Assembly: GCF_040564635.1 (NCBI RefSeq)
Contig: NZ_CP159837.1
Coordinates: 4,761,001 to 4,825,000 of the forward strand
Direction: 5' to 3'
Origin: Planktothricoides raciborskii GIHE-MW2
GTDB lineage: Bacteria; Cyanobacteriota; Cyanobacteriia; Cyanobacteriales; Laspinemataceae
DNA: 64,000 nt
Shown here: one piece after another, positions 17,150-27,683 of the stretch
Layout: each line of letters opens with the position of its first letter
Numbering within the stretch: the first letter of the stretch is position 1
Position numbers and translations under genes: made by a program
The notes under the pieces: model-generated
Database searches by the model: none
Seen by the model: only the letters and a program-made list of their open reading frames with translations
What the model was told of the DNA's origin: nothing

Positions 17150-17854
17150 TTAAGGCATCAACTCCAAAACAATCCCCACCCGACTATCATCATCCCCGTC
17201 AGCAATTTGCCATTGTAAATCCGTGGCTAACCGCACATTCCGACTCACCGCATAGCCCACGGAAAAACTAGCCAAACCCACCGACTCATCCCCACCAATC
17301 CCCACTTGACTATAACCCAGAGAAATATCCCCGGCGCCGCCACGGGATAAAGCCAACATCAACCTGCCACCAACTTCTAACCCATTGGTAGAATAAGCTT
17401 CAGTTTCTAAATGGCGATAGCCTACCACTGGGGCAATATTCACATAGTTACCCAAGGGTAATAAATAGTAACGCAATTGGGCGCCAGCGGAGGTGCGATC
17501 GCCATTCCCACTTGCCTGATAATCTCCGCTTACCGTCAGACCTGTGCCACCCAAAAACAAATCCTCCACTCCCACATTAAACCCACTGGCATCATCAGTC
17601 GAAGGAAACTGAGAATATCCCGCCCGGACTCTGGTGCGAAAACTCGGATCGGAGCGAATATCTTTTAACACATCCGGCACTTCCTGTAACCAGCGCTGCA
17701 ACACCGGACTTTCCTCAATAATTTCTGGGCTTAAATCCAAATCTGCGGGATTAACTTGGGAAGAGCGATCGCCCTGACCCCAAACTGGCATCAGGTGACA
17801 GCCTAAACCCAACAAACTACCGACCAATCCCAGACCTAACTTTTGTAATAGCAT
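17150..17854 (-). CDS. Predicted outer-membrane beta-barrel protein
   Basis: A 234-aa protein. The ATG at 17854 gives a clean signal peptide, MLLQKLGLGLVGSLLGLG, with likely cleavage after VWGQG; the open frame extends 20 codons further but that part comes from an upstream GGCGCAAGCATTGCGCC palindrome. After about residue 80, alternating short strands rich in G, Y and aromatic ends (RVRAGYSQFPS, VNIAPVVGYRHLETEAY, ISLGYSQVGIG, FSVGYAVSRNVRLATDLQW) suggest a small beta-barrel in the outer membrane. No family is recognised. It is monocistronic, downstream of no obvious partner. Confidence 0.68.
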   Translation of the reverse strand: MLLQKLGLGLVGSLLGLGCHLMPVWGQGDRSSQVNPADLDLSPEIIEESPVLQRWLQEVPDVLKDIRSDPSFRTRVRAGYSQFPSTDDASGFNVGVEDLFLGGTGLTVSGDYQASGNGDRTSAGAQLRYYLLPLGNYVNIAPVVGYRHLETEAYSTNGLEVGGRLMLALSRGGAGDISLGYSQVGIGGDESVGLASFSVGYAVSRNVRLATDLQWQIADGDDDSRVGIVLELMP

Positions 17855-18069
17855 TCTAATTATTAATTTAAGCGATAAATATCCCCCAGGTGGGGTTCGG
17901 AGAGGCGCAAGCATTGCGCCCCTACATAAAATAACGATTTTTCTTCTTAAGCGGTTTCAAAACCCCTGCAAGAATAGCTTCTTAAGAGAGGCTCTCATGC
18001 GATCGCAATAATAGCAAGGCGATCGCCTTACATCAACACACCCCAAATCCCCAAATCCCCAAATCCCCA

Positions 18070-18100
18070 AATAAAAACGGCCCTGGTAAAACCAGGGCCG
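18070..18100 (-). terminator. Intrinsic terminator of acsF
   Basis: Read on the minus strand, CGGCCCTGG pairs with CCAGGGCCG and is followed by TTTTTATTT. It lies about 45 bases past the acsF stop. Beside it is an 8-bp tandem run of CCCCAAAT (about 18047-18071). Confidence 0.88.
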
Positions 18101-18145
18101 ATAACACGAAACAACAGAGGAGCGAAAACGAAAACAGAAACTTAC

Positions 18146-19225
18146 TTAACGAACAACTCCCTGGGCAGTAGCAGCATCCAAAGGCTTCATCAGATAAAGC
18201 CGCAGCAGTTGCCAGCCCATAGAAACAAACAAGGGGAGTTTTTGGAAGAACTGCAAAAACTTCGGAGTGTTGGAATTTGCAATTTCAGCTAGTTTAGCAT
18301 TATTTGCCGCACAAATATCCAGCCGCTGATAAAATTCTGGATCGTTCACATTCAGCATCACCGGGAACACCCGACCAGCGGTTTCATTGGTTTTCTCGAT
18401 CACGTGAATATCGTACTCGCGAGCATTCAAACCAATGGAAGCATAGAAATCAGCCCGTTGCAAGTCATTCAGGTACATAGTGACAAACACGGACAGCAAG
18501 AAGAAGCGGCACCACAGTTTAGCTTTCCAGTCATTTAAAATACTGGGCTGAGACTTCATAATCGCATCAAAGAAATCTCCGTGGCGGTTTTCATCCTGAC
18601 ACCAGTTTTCAAACCAGCGGAAAATCGGATAAATCCGGTTTTCGGGATGGGATTCTAAATGACGATAAATGGTGATATAACGCCAGTAACCAATTTTTTC
18701 CGACAGGTAGGTGGCGTAGAAAATGAATTTTGGCTTAAAGAAGGTGTAATTCTTGCTTTTGGTCAAAAAGCCTAGATCCAACTGTAAGTTGAAATCGGAC
18801 ATAGCTTTATTCAAGAAGCCAGCGTGACGAGCTTCGTCCCGAGACATCAGGTTAAAGCATTCCGCTAACACGGGGCTTTTGTCTTTAAGACGACGACCCA
18901 GTTCTTTGTATAGGAGGAACCCGGAAAACTCAGCGGTACAAGAACGCTCCAGAAATTCGATAAATAACCGGCGAGTGTCTCCATCAATATGATCGAAGGA
19001 TTGATTAAATTCCTCATCCCGCACGAAGTGATGACGGTTATAGTCGGCGCGGAATTCTTCAAGGATAGCTTGCAGTTCATCCTCATTCGGTGAGATGTCC
19101 ATTTTTTCCATCTCATCGAAGTCAGTGGTATAGAAGCGGGGGGTGAGGATGGTGTCCTTAGCAGGGATTTTGACCCCAGGTCTGAGTTCTTCAAAGGACG
19201 CTGGTTTTTTGAGGGAATCTACCAT
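18146..19225 (-). CDS. acsF: Mg-protoporphyrin IX monomethyl ester (oxidative) cyclase
   Basis: The aerobic diiron cyclase that forms ring E of chlorophyll, converting Mg-protoporphyrin IX monomethyl ester to divinyl protochlorophyllide at the membrane. The 359-aa protein has the diiron ligand motifs: [11 protein letters not shown] (Glu), [10 protein letters not shown] (ExxH) and [14 protein letters not shown] (second ExxH). The N-terminal [20 protein letters not shown] is highly typical of cyanobacterial AcsF/ChlA. Length is normal. It is transcribed alone, divergently from groEL2, and ends at a strong terminator. A second, low-oxygen paralogue (ChlAII) exists in some cyanobacteria, so which copy this is cannot be decided here. 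Confidence 0.96.
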   Translation of the reverse strand: MVDSLKKPASFEELRPGVKIPAKDTILTPRFYTTDFDEMEKMDISPNEDELQAILEEFRADYNRHHFVRDEEFNQSFDHIDGDTRRLFIEFLERSCTAEFSGFLLYKELGRRLKDKSPVLAECFNLMSRDEARHAGFLNKAMSDFNLQLDLGFLTKSKNYTFFKPKFIFYATYLSEKIGYWRYITIYRHLESHPENRIYPIFRWFENWCQDENRHGDFFDAIMKSQPSILNDWKAKLWCRFFLLSVFVTMYLNDLQRADFYASIGLNAREYDIHVIEKTNETAGRVFPVMLNVNDPEFYQRLDICAANNAKLAEIANSNTPKFLQFFQKLPLFVSMGWQLLRLYLMKPLDAATAQGVVR

Positions 19226-19666
19226 AGATCGATTTCTTGAGAAAATTTTTCAATGAATAACGGACAGAAACTGTGCAGGCGGATCCATCCAGTTCCGACT
19301 GAATGGATCTGACTCATGCTTTCCCGTTGAGGGCAAGGGGCGTTTAGGATTTCCCCGGTAATCTAGGGTTAAAGGATTGATTAATAAAAATCATTCCTAG
19401 TCTAGACTAAGGGTTCCTTTACCCCATCCGCATCTCCCCAATCCGCAGGAACGGAATTTGTTCGGATATTTATGAGAGCAGTATTTGCTAATAAGTTCCA
19501 GTGTATCAGTGCTTCTTGGACTAAGATACGACAAAATCGTTAAGATTCACAACAGTTTGTAAAGTTATGTAAAGAAACACGCAGTAAATCTTTATATAGG
19601 GCGTATATAAGGCGGGAAATACTGATTACCGAAATATTCAGGATGTTGATGTACGGTTTCCGCGAC
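19226..19666. other. Divergent acsF/groEL2 upstream region
   Basis: About 440 bases with no gene. It contains a palindromic stretch CCTAGTCTAGACTAAGG at 19396-19412, on the acsF side, that could be an operator, and an AT-rich groEL2-side segment (TTTATATAGGGCGTATATAAGG, split around 19591-19612) that probably includes its promoter. Confidence 0.5.
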
Positions 19667-19693
19667 TTAGCACTCAGTGCCAGAGAGTGCTAA
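19667..19693 (+). promoter_or_regulatory. CIRCE element (HrcA operator)
   Basis: TTAGCACTC, nine bases, GAGTGCTAA: an exact CIRCE inverted repeat, 34 bases before the groEL2 start. CIRCE is the binding site of the heat-shock repressor HrcA, so the gene is expected to be induced by heat and high light when HrcA releases. Confidence 0.97.
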
Positions 19694-19727
19694 ATTTTCT
19701 ATTTGGAAAGCTACACAGTAAGAATCT

Positions 19728-21407
<1,680 letters not shown>

Positions 21408-21456
21408 TTCAATGGGATGCCATCAATCTTTAATAAAGAGAAACAGAGAGAGGCGA

Positions 21457-21587
21457 AAACCATTAAGTCGGTTCTTGATGGAAAGGTGATGGATCGAGAC
21501 GTAAATGGCGCTCGCGGGATATTCTTGCGGGCTTTGGTAGATACGCCCTGGATGCGTGAGCATCTTGCATTTGTTAATGAAAGTTAG
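21457..21587 (+). pseudogene. C-terminal remnant of an IS200/IS605-type tnpB
   Basis: One frame reads MDRDVNGARGIFLRALVDTP and then EHLAFVNES before a stop at 21585. The D-R-D-x-N-G-A-R block is the end of TnpB/OrfB (the last RuvC aspartate region following the zinc ribbon). The rest of the protein is missing; the fragment begins about 50 bases after groEL2. Downstream DNA to about 21840 may be the old element's right end. Confidence 0.72.
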
Positions 21588-21848
21588 CAAAAAGGTATCG
21601 GTAGAGAGAATATAGAGATTGATGGCACCTCGCTGCTCATTTATCAAGATGCAGAAAGATGTGGATAAAACCTCTGCATCATAACTGCTTGATGCGTACC
21701 CGGCTGTATTAGGATATACCAAGGGAGATGTTCTATTGTGTCTTCAGTTCAATATCTCTTATAGGGCAACTCTGAGACTGTTGACGAAAGTTTTAGTGAG
21801 AGAAAAGCTTTCTGTTTAACAGTTAACGGCCAACGATGAATGAAAACC

Positions 21849-21882
21849 AGCAGCTTGTCCTAAAGGACAAGCTGCTTTTTTA
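21849..21882 (+). terminator. Strong intrinsic terminator
   Basis: AGCAGCTTGTCC and GGACAAGCTGCT pair perfectly around TAAA, followed by TTTTTTA. The nearest upstream gene on this strand is groEL2, 440 bases earlier, with the tnpB remnant between. It may end a long 3' UTR or a separate small RNA. Confidence 0.85.
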
Positions 21883-21943
21883 TGGGGAGCGGGGTGTGGG
21901 GTGTGGGGGTGCGGGGGTGCGGGGGTGCGGGGCAAGAGAAGTG

Positions 21944-22076
21944 AAAAGTCGTAGGGGCTTTCTGGCCATAAGGCCTGACGGATTATGCTTCGCAAGGACG
22001 CCCGTACAAAAGTCGTAGGGGCTTTCTGGCCATAAGGCCTGACGAATTATGCTTCGCAAGGACGCCCGTACAAAAA
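21944..22076. repeat. 63-bp MITE-like element, two tandem copies
   Basis: Two copies, period 63, begin AAAAGTCGTAGGGGCTTTCT and end CAAGGACGCCCGTACAAAA, with an internal GGCCATAAGGCC palindrome. One base differs between copies. The same element occurs inverted at 37538-37663 (two copies) and once at 59661-59729. Each site abuts a run of CACTATT heptamers. Confidence 0.92.
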
Positions 22077-22284
22077 AAATATCACTATTCACTATTCACT
22101 ATTCACTATTCCCTACACCTCTTACCCTTCGGCAGGCTCAGGGCTACACCCCGCTCCCCTGCGCCCAGGTGTAGAGGAGAAAAGGAAAAAATTGGGTTTT
22201 TTTCGGAAGGGAGGCGATCGCGCTCTAACACTAAACAAACGTTAAAATTAAACTCACAACCAGCGTTTACAAGAGGAAATTTGT

Positions 22285-22521
22285 ATGGCCTTGGCACTCA
22301 CACCGAATAATGTGGAAACGGTTTTGGATGAACTCCGCCCTTATTTAATGTCAGACGGCGGTAATGTGGAACTGGTGGAAATCGATGGCCCGATTGTCAA
22401 ATTGCGTTTGCAAGGAGCTTGTGGGTCTTGCCCCAGTTCAACCATGACTTTACGCATGGGCATTGAGCGCAAACTCCGCGAGTCAATTCCAGAAATTGCC
22501 GAAGTGGAACAGGTAATTTAA
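22285..22521 (+). CDS. nfuA: NifU C-terminal-type Fe-S scaffold
   Basis: A 78-aa NifU-like (Nfu/CnfU) protein that carries and hands over 4Fe-4S or 2Fe-2S clusters, in cyanobacteria important for photosystem I assembly. The CxxC motif is present in [20 protein letters not shown], and the N-terminal [20 protein letters not shown] is typical. Length equals the single-domain cyanobacterial Nfu. AGAGGA lies about ten bases before the ATG. It stands alone, followed by a GTAGGGGCGA...TCGCCCCTAC palindrome (22574-22604). Confidence 0.94.
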   Translation: MALALTPNNVETVLDELRPYLMSDGGNVELVEIDGPIVKLRLQGACGSCPSSTMTLRMGIERKLRESIPEIAEVEQVI

Positions 22522-23105
22522 ATTTCTTTCCGTTGACCGTTGACCCCCTTCTGCACGGGGGCTAACCCCTAAATGTAGGGGCGATTCGCTTGCTCGCCCC
22601 TACATTTGTTATAACAGATGACAGATGACAGATAATTTAGTTGGCGCGATCGCAAATCAAACCATATATAGACGAAATATAGACGAAAAGTTAAATAACA
22701 CCGAATATAACCGATAATATAATCATCTACCAGAACGTACACCTGATTGGGTAGAGCAAATTAAAAGGTTATCCGGGCTGCGTCCGAAATTAATCATTTA
22801 TTCTGAGGAGCAATCGTGAAGCGAAGCCCCGAAGCGCTACTCGAATCGCGGCTGGTTGATCTAAATGTAGCGTCCCTGCTGTAGGGGTCAACGGCTGTTG
22901 ACCCGAAATTCTGGCCATTTCTAACGAAAGGAAAGAAAAAAAATCCTTAGATTTTACTTAGATAAAAATTCAATCTATTTATAAAATTTAGATGTAATTT
23001 TTATCTAAAAAGCGGCTTCAAAAGCACAAAAAATAGCAGGTAAAATACTTACATAATTGGCGTTTTGGTTTGATTTTTCAAGTGAAATTATCCTCACAGT
23101 GAATT
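22522..23105. other. Intergenic region with palindromes and a coding relic
   Basis: Contains the palindrome AAATGTAGGGGCGATT with its complement (22571-22607), short HIP1-associated repeats (about 22818-22850) and a GGGGTCAACGGCTGTTGACCC palindrome split around 22902-22922. Between 22715 and 22818 one frame reads HLPERTPDWVEQIKRLSG then RPKLIIYSEEQS and stops; it looks like the tail of a lost gene but is not assigned. The GH57 promoter should lie in 22950-23100. Confidence 0.55.
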
Positions 23106-25400
23106 ATGACTCATCCTTTATACGTTGCTTTTATTTGGCATCAACATCAACCCCTCTACAAATCCCGGATTGCCAATCAATACCGTTTGCCGTGGGTGCG
23201 TTTACATGGCACCAAAGATTATTTGGATTTGGTACTGTTATTATCTCGATATCCCAAATTGCATCAAACGGTGAACTTGGTTCCCTCTTTGATTTTGCAG
23301 ATAGAAGAATATATCGAAGGGAAGGCATTCGATCCTTATTTGATGGCTTCTTTAACGGCGGCGGATCAACTGACTCTGGAACAGAAACATTTTATTGTAG
23401 AGCATTTCTTTGATGCTAATCACCATACTTTAATTGATCCGCATCCTCGCTACGGGCAACTGTATCATCAACGACTTTCCAAAGGCCCAGCTTGGTGTCT
23501 GGAAAATTGGAACCGCCAAGATTATGACGATTTGCTGGCATGGCATAATTTGGCCTGGATCGATCCGATATTTTGGGATGACCCAGAGATTTCTCAGTGG
23601 TTGGAAAAAGGGCAGAATTTTACTTTGAGCGATCGCCAACTTATCTATTCCAAGCAACGGGAAATCATGGGGAAAATTGTTCCCCAACACCGACAAATGC
23701 AAGATGCCGGTCAATTAGAAGTAACCACCACTCCCTATACTCACCCGATATTGCCCTTATTAGCGGATACGAATTGCGGACGGGTTGCGGTTCCCAACAT
23801 GACCTTACCCCAGCAACGTTTCCAATGGGAAGAAGATATTCCGCGCCATTTACGCAAAGCTTGGGAAATGTATCAAGACCGCTTTGGTCGGACTCCTCGT
23901 GGGTTATGGCCATCAGAACAAGCGGTGAGTCCGGCAATTTTACCCTATATTGCAGACCAAGGTTTTCAGTGGATTTGCTCTGATGAAGCGGTGTTAGGCT
24001 GGACAATGCAGCACTTTTTCCATCGTGATGGGGCGGGGAATGTACTAGAACCGCAGTTACTTTATCGTCCCTATCGCTTAGAAACCCCTCACGGGGATTT
24101 GGCGATTGTCTTCCGCGACCACCGTTTGTCGGATTTGATTGGCTTTACTTATGGTTCAATGGAGCCAAGACGGGCAGCTTCCGATCTGGTGGGTCACTTG
24201 GAAGCGATTCGCTATCGTTTGCAGGAGCAACAGTCAGATCCTGTAGGGGCGCAATGCTTGCGCCCGGAAAATTATGACGGGGGTAGTGGGTTACAAGCCC
24301 CTTGGTTGGTGACGATCGCCCTAGACGGGGAAAATTGCTGGGAATTTTATCACCGAGATGGGGAACCGTTCTTAAATGCCCTTTATACCAATTTGAGCGA
24401 TCATCCCGATATTAAATTAGTCACCGTCTCAGAATTTTTAGATAAATTTGGCACGACGGCAACTCTGGAAAGCGATCGCCTGCATAGTGGGTCTTGGGTC
24501 GATGGCAGCTTAACTACTTGGATTGGCGATCCGGCAAAAAATCGGGCTTGGGACTTGTTAACCGCAGCGCGGCAAGTTTTGGCGAATCATCCCGAAGCGA
24601 CGGAAGAAACCAACCCCGAAGCCTGGGAAGCGTTATATGCAGCGGAAGGCTCTGACTGGTTCTGGTGGTTTGGGGAAGGTCATTCGTCCAACCAAGATGC
24701 CATGTTTGACCAGTTATTCCGAGAACATTTATATGCCATTTATCAGGCATTAAATGAACCCATTCCCGAAGAGTTGCGGCGACCTGTAGAAAAACATGAG
24801 GCAACAGGCGTTCGCGGCAGCGTTGCGGAGCAAAATCGCCGTCCTGAAAGTTTCATTCACCCGATTATTGATGGGGTTGGGGACGAACAAGACTGGGATC
24901 GCGCCGGTCGGATTGAAATTGGCGGCGCCCGGGGCACCATGCATCGCAGCAGTGCATTACAACGCCTCTGGTATGGAGTCGATCACTTGAATTTTTATCT
25001 GCGCTTAGATTTTAAAACTGGTGCCAAACCGGGGAAAGATTTTCCTCCAGAATTGCGCTTGCTTTGGTACTATCCCGATAAACCAATGTGCAATAGTCCC
25101 ATTCCCCTGGCAGAATTGCCCCATGAAGCGCCGTTAAATTATTTCTTCCATCATCAGTTAGGGATTAATTTACAAACGCGATCGCTTTGGTTCCACGAAG
25201 CGCGAGAAAATCATCAATGGCACGCCCGACCCACACGGGCGCAAATGGCCTTTAATAAATGCTTAGAAATCGCTATCCCTTGGGCTGACCTGCCCACGGA
25301 TCCTGATTGGTCTTTGCATTTGTTATTAGTGATGGCTGATATGGGTCGCTATCGGGAAGCAGCCCCAGAAAATGCTCTTGTACCGATTTCTGTCCCATAA
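23106..25400 (+). CDS. Glycoside hydrolase family 57 alpha-glucan enzyme
   Basis: A 764-aa GH57 enzyme that cleaves or transfers alpha-glucan chains, so likely active on glycogen in the cytoplasm (no signal peptide). Family motifs: FIWHQHQPLYK at residues 9-19, the nucleophile region GLWPSEQAVSP near 265-275 (Glu), and the acid/base region TIALDGENCWEFY near 402-414 (Asp). The C-terminal about 200 residues are a beta-rich domain common in cyanobacterial members. Two short segments are encoded by inserted repeats: VGAQCLRP near 380-387 and GVRGSVAEQN near 568-577. No other sugar gene is adjacent; glgA is 31 kb away. Amylase versus glucanotransferase cannot be told from sequence. Confidence 0.9.
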   Translation: MTHPLYVAFIWHQHQPLYKSRIANQYRLPWVRLHGTKDYLDLVLLLSRYPKLHQTVNLVPSLILQIEEYIEGKAFDPYLMASLTAADQLTLEQKHFIVEHFFDANHHTLIDPHPRYGQLYHQRLSKGPAWCLENWNRQDYDDLLAWHNLAWIDPIFWDDPEISQWLEKGQNFTLSDRQLIYSKQREIMGKIVPQHRQMQDAGQLEVTTTPYTHPILPLLADTNCGRVAVPNMTLPQQRFQWEEDIPRHLRKAWEMYQDRFGRTPRGLWPSEQAVSPAILPYIADQGFQWICSDEAVLGWTMQHFFHRDGAGNVLEPQLLYRPYRLETPHGDLAIVFRDHRLSDLIGFTYGSMEPRRAASDLVGHLEAIRYRLQEQQSDPVGAQCLRPENYDGGSGLQAPWLVTIALDGENCWEFYHRDGEPFLNALYTNLSDHPDIKLVTVSEFLDKFGTTATLESDRLHSGSWVDGSLTTWIGDPAKNRAWDLLTAARQVLANHPEATEETNPEAWEALYAAEGSDWFWWFGEGHSSNQDAMFDQLFREHLYAIYQALNEPIPEELRRPVEKHEATGVRGSVAEQNRRPESFIHPIIDGVGDEQDWDRAGRIEIGGARGTMHRSSALQRLWYGVDHLNFYLRLDFKTGAKPGKDFPPELRLLWYYPDKPMCNSPIPLAELPHEAPLNYFFHHQLGINLQTRSLWFHEARENHQWHARPTRAQMAFNKCLEIAIPWADLPTDPDWSLHLLLVMADMGRYREAAPENALVPISVP
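24243..24265. repeat. GTAGGGGCGC palindrome inside GH57
   Basis: GTAGGGGCGCAATG then CTTGCGCCC, a member of the intergenic palindrome family (compare 17901-17921), read in frame between the SDP and NYDGG residues of the enzyme. Confidence 0.85.
24808..24833. repeat. HIP1-type short palindrome inside GH57
   Basis: GCGTTCGCGGCAGCG followed by TTGCGGAGCAA resembles the short imperfect palindromes at 2409-2433, 4084-4121, 16113-16146 and 35295-35315. It is translated in frame in a loop between the catalytic and C-terminal domains. Confidence 0.6.
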
Positions 25401-25402
25401 TA

Positions 25403-25515
25403 TGAATAATTGATAATTGATAATTGATAATTGATAATTAATCAGTGAAAAAATCTAAATTGTCCATTGTGGATTATAAATTGTCCATTATCAATTGTCC
25501 ATTATCAATTGAATA
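25403..25515. repeat. TTGATAA heptamer tandem and ATTGTCCATTATCA repeats
   Basis: Five near-perfect copies of the 7-base unit TTGATAA, then two or three copies of CAATTGTCCATTAT in the complementary sense, which lets the region fold. It fills the short gap before the AAA+ ATPase gene, whose ATG follows 4 bases later. Confidence 0.85.
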
Positions 25516-25518
25516 ATT

Positions 25519-27588
25519 ATGGTGCCAATCAAATCATTAAGAACTAGCAATTGGTTAGAGGATAACCAGGAATATTTGGGGCGATCGCTCGACCGGGTGC
25601 GGTTGTTGTTGCAACAAAAGCTGCAACGACAATTGAACGATGATGCGGAAATTGTCCCAGAGGAAATTGACCGCGAGTTATTCGAGGATGAGATAAGCTG
25701 GCAATGGCAAACCTCACCAGCCCTAGAACAACTTTGCGAAACTTTTGGTTTATCGGATTTTGATCGCGATTTATTGCTGCTATGTGCGGGCATGGAATTA
25801 GATAGAAATTGGGGCAATCTTTGCGCCGGAATTCACGGAGATACGCAAAGTAATTATCCGACATTTGGTTTAGGATTAGATATTTTTCCTAATAAAAATT
25901 GGCAAGCCTTAACCGCAAACAGTCCCCTGCGTCGCTGGCGACTAATTTCTGTAGGTGCGGGGAATGCCTTGACTACGGCGCCGTTGCGAATTGAAGAGCG
26001 AGTCTTGCATTATTTGATGGGGGCTACAGCTTTCGAGGAACAGTTGCGATTTATTGTCCGGCCATTTTCTGTAAAAGCGACTCGTTTTTCGCCCTTAAAC
26101 ATTGCGGATTTGCCGCCATCTCATCGCCAAATAGCTGAGGAAGTGGCGGAGATATTGGGCAACGAAACCAGGGAGGGTTTTACCCTGGTACAACTTTGCG
26201 GCAGTGATGTGGCTAGTAAGCGATCGCTGGCTGGGGTAGCTTGTGAATTGTTGGGATGGAATCTGCATATTATGGCGGCAGATGTGATCCCAATTCATGC
26301 TAACGATATTGCCGAATTAATTCAGTTGTGGGAACGAGAAGCTATTTTAAGCAATAGCGCTTTATTGCTTGATTGCGATGAGATTGATAGCAATGATTTG
26401 GCCAGAGAAAATGCGATCGCCAGGATGATTGAAAACTATCATCAACCGCTGATTGTCACCAGCCGCGATCGCCGACATCCTCGACAAAGACCTTTTGTCA
26501 CCTTTGATGTCAAACAACCCACCCCCGCAGAACAGCGCCTCCTTTGGCAAAATGCCCTCGGTAGCGATACGGAATTAAACGGTTATGTGAATAAATTAGT
26601 GTCTCATTTTAATTTAAGCGTTCCAGAGATTTATGCCGCTTGCATTAAAGCCGGGAAAGCGATCGCTGATCCCCCCCCTTTTCAAGGGGGGCCAGGGGGG
26701 GATCTCGAAAATAACCAGGATAACAATGAGTTGGGCGATCGCTTGTGGGATGCTTGCCGGATCCAGGCGCGATCGCGTATGGAAGACCTCGCCCAACGCA
26801 TTGATTCCGGCAACACCTGGGATGACCTAGTGCTACCCGAAGCCCAACGCAACACCCTGCGGGAAATAGTCAGCCATGTGCGACAACGGGGGAAAGTCTA
26901 TGAAACTTGGGGATTTGGCGGCAAAAATGAGCGAGGTTTAGGGATTAGTGCCTTATTTGCCGGTTCCAGTGGCACGGGAAAAACAATGGCTGCCGATATT
27001 ATTGCCCAACAATTAGAACTAGATTTATATCGGATTGACCTAAGTTCAATTATCAGTAAATATATCGGTGAAACCGAGAAAAACTTGCGAAAAGTATTCG
27101 ATGCGGCGGAAGCAGGGGGATCGATATTATTATTTGATGAAGCCGATGCTTTATTTGGCAAACGTAGCGAAGTCAAAGATTCCCACGATCGCCATGCGAA
27201 TATCGAAGTTGCTTACCTATTGCAGCGGATGGAAGCCTATCGGGGATTAGCCATTTTAACCACTAATATTAAGAGTGCTTTAGACTCAGCATTTCTGCGG
27301 CGGATTCGTTTTGTCGTGCAGTTTCCTTTCCCGGACTTAAATCAAAGAAAAGAAATTTGGCAGCGAATTTTTCCGCCCCAAACTCCCACGGAAGGCTTGG
27401 ATTATGACAAATTAGCCAAGCTGAATGTAGCGGGGGGAAATATTAGAAATGTAGCATTAAATGCGGCGTTTATGGCCGCTGATGCCGGGGAACCTGTGAT
27501 GATGAAACATATTTTAGTTGCTGCCCGCAGCGAATGTATGAAATTAGAGCGAGTTTTGACCGATAGCGAGATTAAAGGGTGGGTTTGA
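25519..27588 (+). CDS. AAA+ ATPase of the eCIS-associated type
   Basis: A 689-aa protein. Residues 1 to about 380 are an N-terminal region whose segment PALEQLCETFGLSDFDRDLL and LLLCAGMELDRN is characteristic of the AAA+ ATPases encoded in extracellular contractile injection system (eCIS, Afp/PVC-like) clusters. The ATPase domain is C-terminal: Walker A GSSGTGKT at about 482-489, Walker B ILLFDEADALFG at about 536-547, and ILTTNIKSALDSAFLRRIRF as sensor and arginine-finger region. Residues 384-396 come from an inserted G/C-rich palindrome. Such ATPases (Cis15/Afp15 type) are thought to help sheath assembly or effector loading. A DUF4157 protein gene follows. No sheath or tube genes are in the window. 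Confidence 0.85.
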   Translation: MVPIKSLRTSNWLEDNQEYLGRSLDRVRLLLQQKLQRQLNDDAEIVPEEIDRELFEDEISWQWQTSPALEQLCETFGLSDFDRDLLLLCAGMELDRNWGNLCAGIHGDTQSNYPTFGLGLDIFPNKNWQALTANSPLRRWRLISVGAGNALTTAPLRIEERVLHYLMGATAFEEQLRFIVRPFSVKATRFSPLNIADLPPSHRQIAEEVAEILGNETREGFTLVQLCGSDVASKRSLAGVACELLGWNLHIMAADVIPIHANDIAELIQLWEREAILSNSALLLDCDEIDSNDLARENAIARMIENYHQPLIVTSRDRRHPRQRPFVTFDVKQPTPAEQRLLWQNALGSDTELNGYVNKLVSHFNLSVPEIYAACIKAGKAIADPPPFQGGPGGDLENNQDNNELGDRLWDACRIQARSRMEDLAQRIDSGNTWDDLVLPEAQRNTLREIVSHVRQRGKVYETWGFGGKNERGLGISALFAGSSGTGKTMAADIIAQQLELDLYRIDLSSIISKYIGETEKNLRKVFDAAEAGGSILLFDEADALFGKRSEVKDSHDRHANIEVAYLLQRMEAYRGLAILTTNIKSALDSAFLRRIRFVVQFPFPDLNQRKEIWQRIFPPQTPTEGLDYDKLAKLNVAGGNIRNVALNAAFMAADAGEPVMMKHILVAARSECMKLERVLTDSEIKGWV
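26668..26704. repeat. G/C-run palindrome inside the AAA+ ATPase gene
   Basis: GATCCCCCCCC / GGGGGGGATC arms with TTTTCAAGGGGGGCC between; a known style of cyanobacterial intergenic repeat. It is read in frame as DPPPFQGGPGGDL at the junction between the N-terminal region and the region leading to the ATPase domain. Confidence 0.88.
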
Positions 27589-27596
27589 CAATCCTC

Positions 27597-27674
27597 AGAC
27601 GTAGGGTGGGCATTGCCCACCATACTTCGCTACTCAGACGTAGGGTGGGCATTGCCCACCATACTTCGCTACTT
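27597..27674. repeat. 39-bp tandem duplication with GTAGGGTGGGC palindrome
   Basis: Two identical 39-base units, each beginning CAGACGTAGGGTGGGCATTG and ending in CCACCATACTTCGCTACT. They fill the gap between the AAA+ ATPase and the convergent Uma2 gene. Confidence 0.92.
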
Positions 27675-27683
27675 CGGTGAAAG

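Larger units (their letters stand above)
16458..17153. repeat. Inverted CACAGAGACACAGAG repeats around toxin-antitoxin remnants
   Basis: ACCACAGAGACACAGAG at about 16468-16484 faces CTCTGTGTCTCTGTGGT at about 17129-17145 in the opposite orientation. Between them lie the PIN fragment, an antitoxin gene and a GTAGGGTGGGC palindrome. The arms are seen directly; whether they ever acted as ends of a mobile unit is inference. Confidence 0.7.
21588..22284. other. Gap with transposon-end DNA, terminator and repeats
   Basis: No protein gene found. 21588-21840 is non-repetitive and non-coding, possibly the right end of the decayed tnpB element. A terminator follows at 21849, then a GTGCGGGG 8-bp tandem tract (about 21899-21932), two tandem copies of a 63-bp element (21944-22076), CACTATT heptamers (22083-22112) and a CTTCGGCAGGCTCAGGG-type repeat. 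The promoter of nfu lies near 22220-22270. Confidence 0.55.

Noticed and set aside
22106-22297. Minus-strand open frame over the nfu promoter
   Set aside because: Repeat-derived and overlaps the nfu start in antisense.
23057-23983. Alternative-frame ORFs over GH57
   Set aside because: Out of frame with the conserved WHQHQP-containing protein; shadows.
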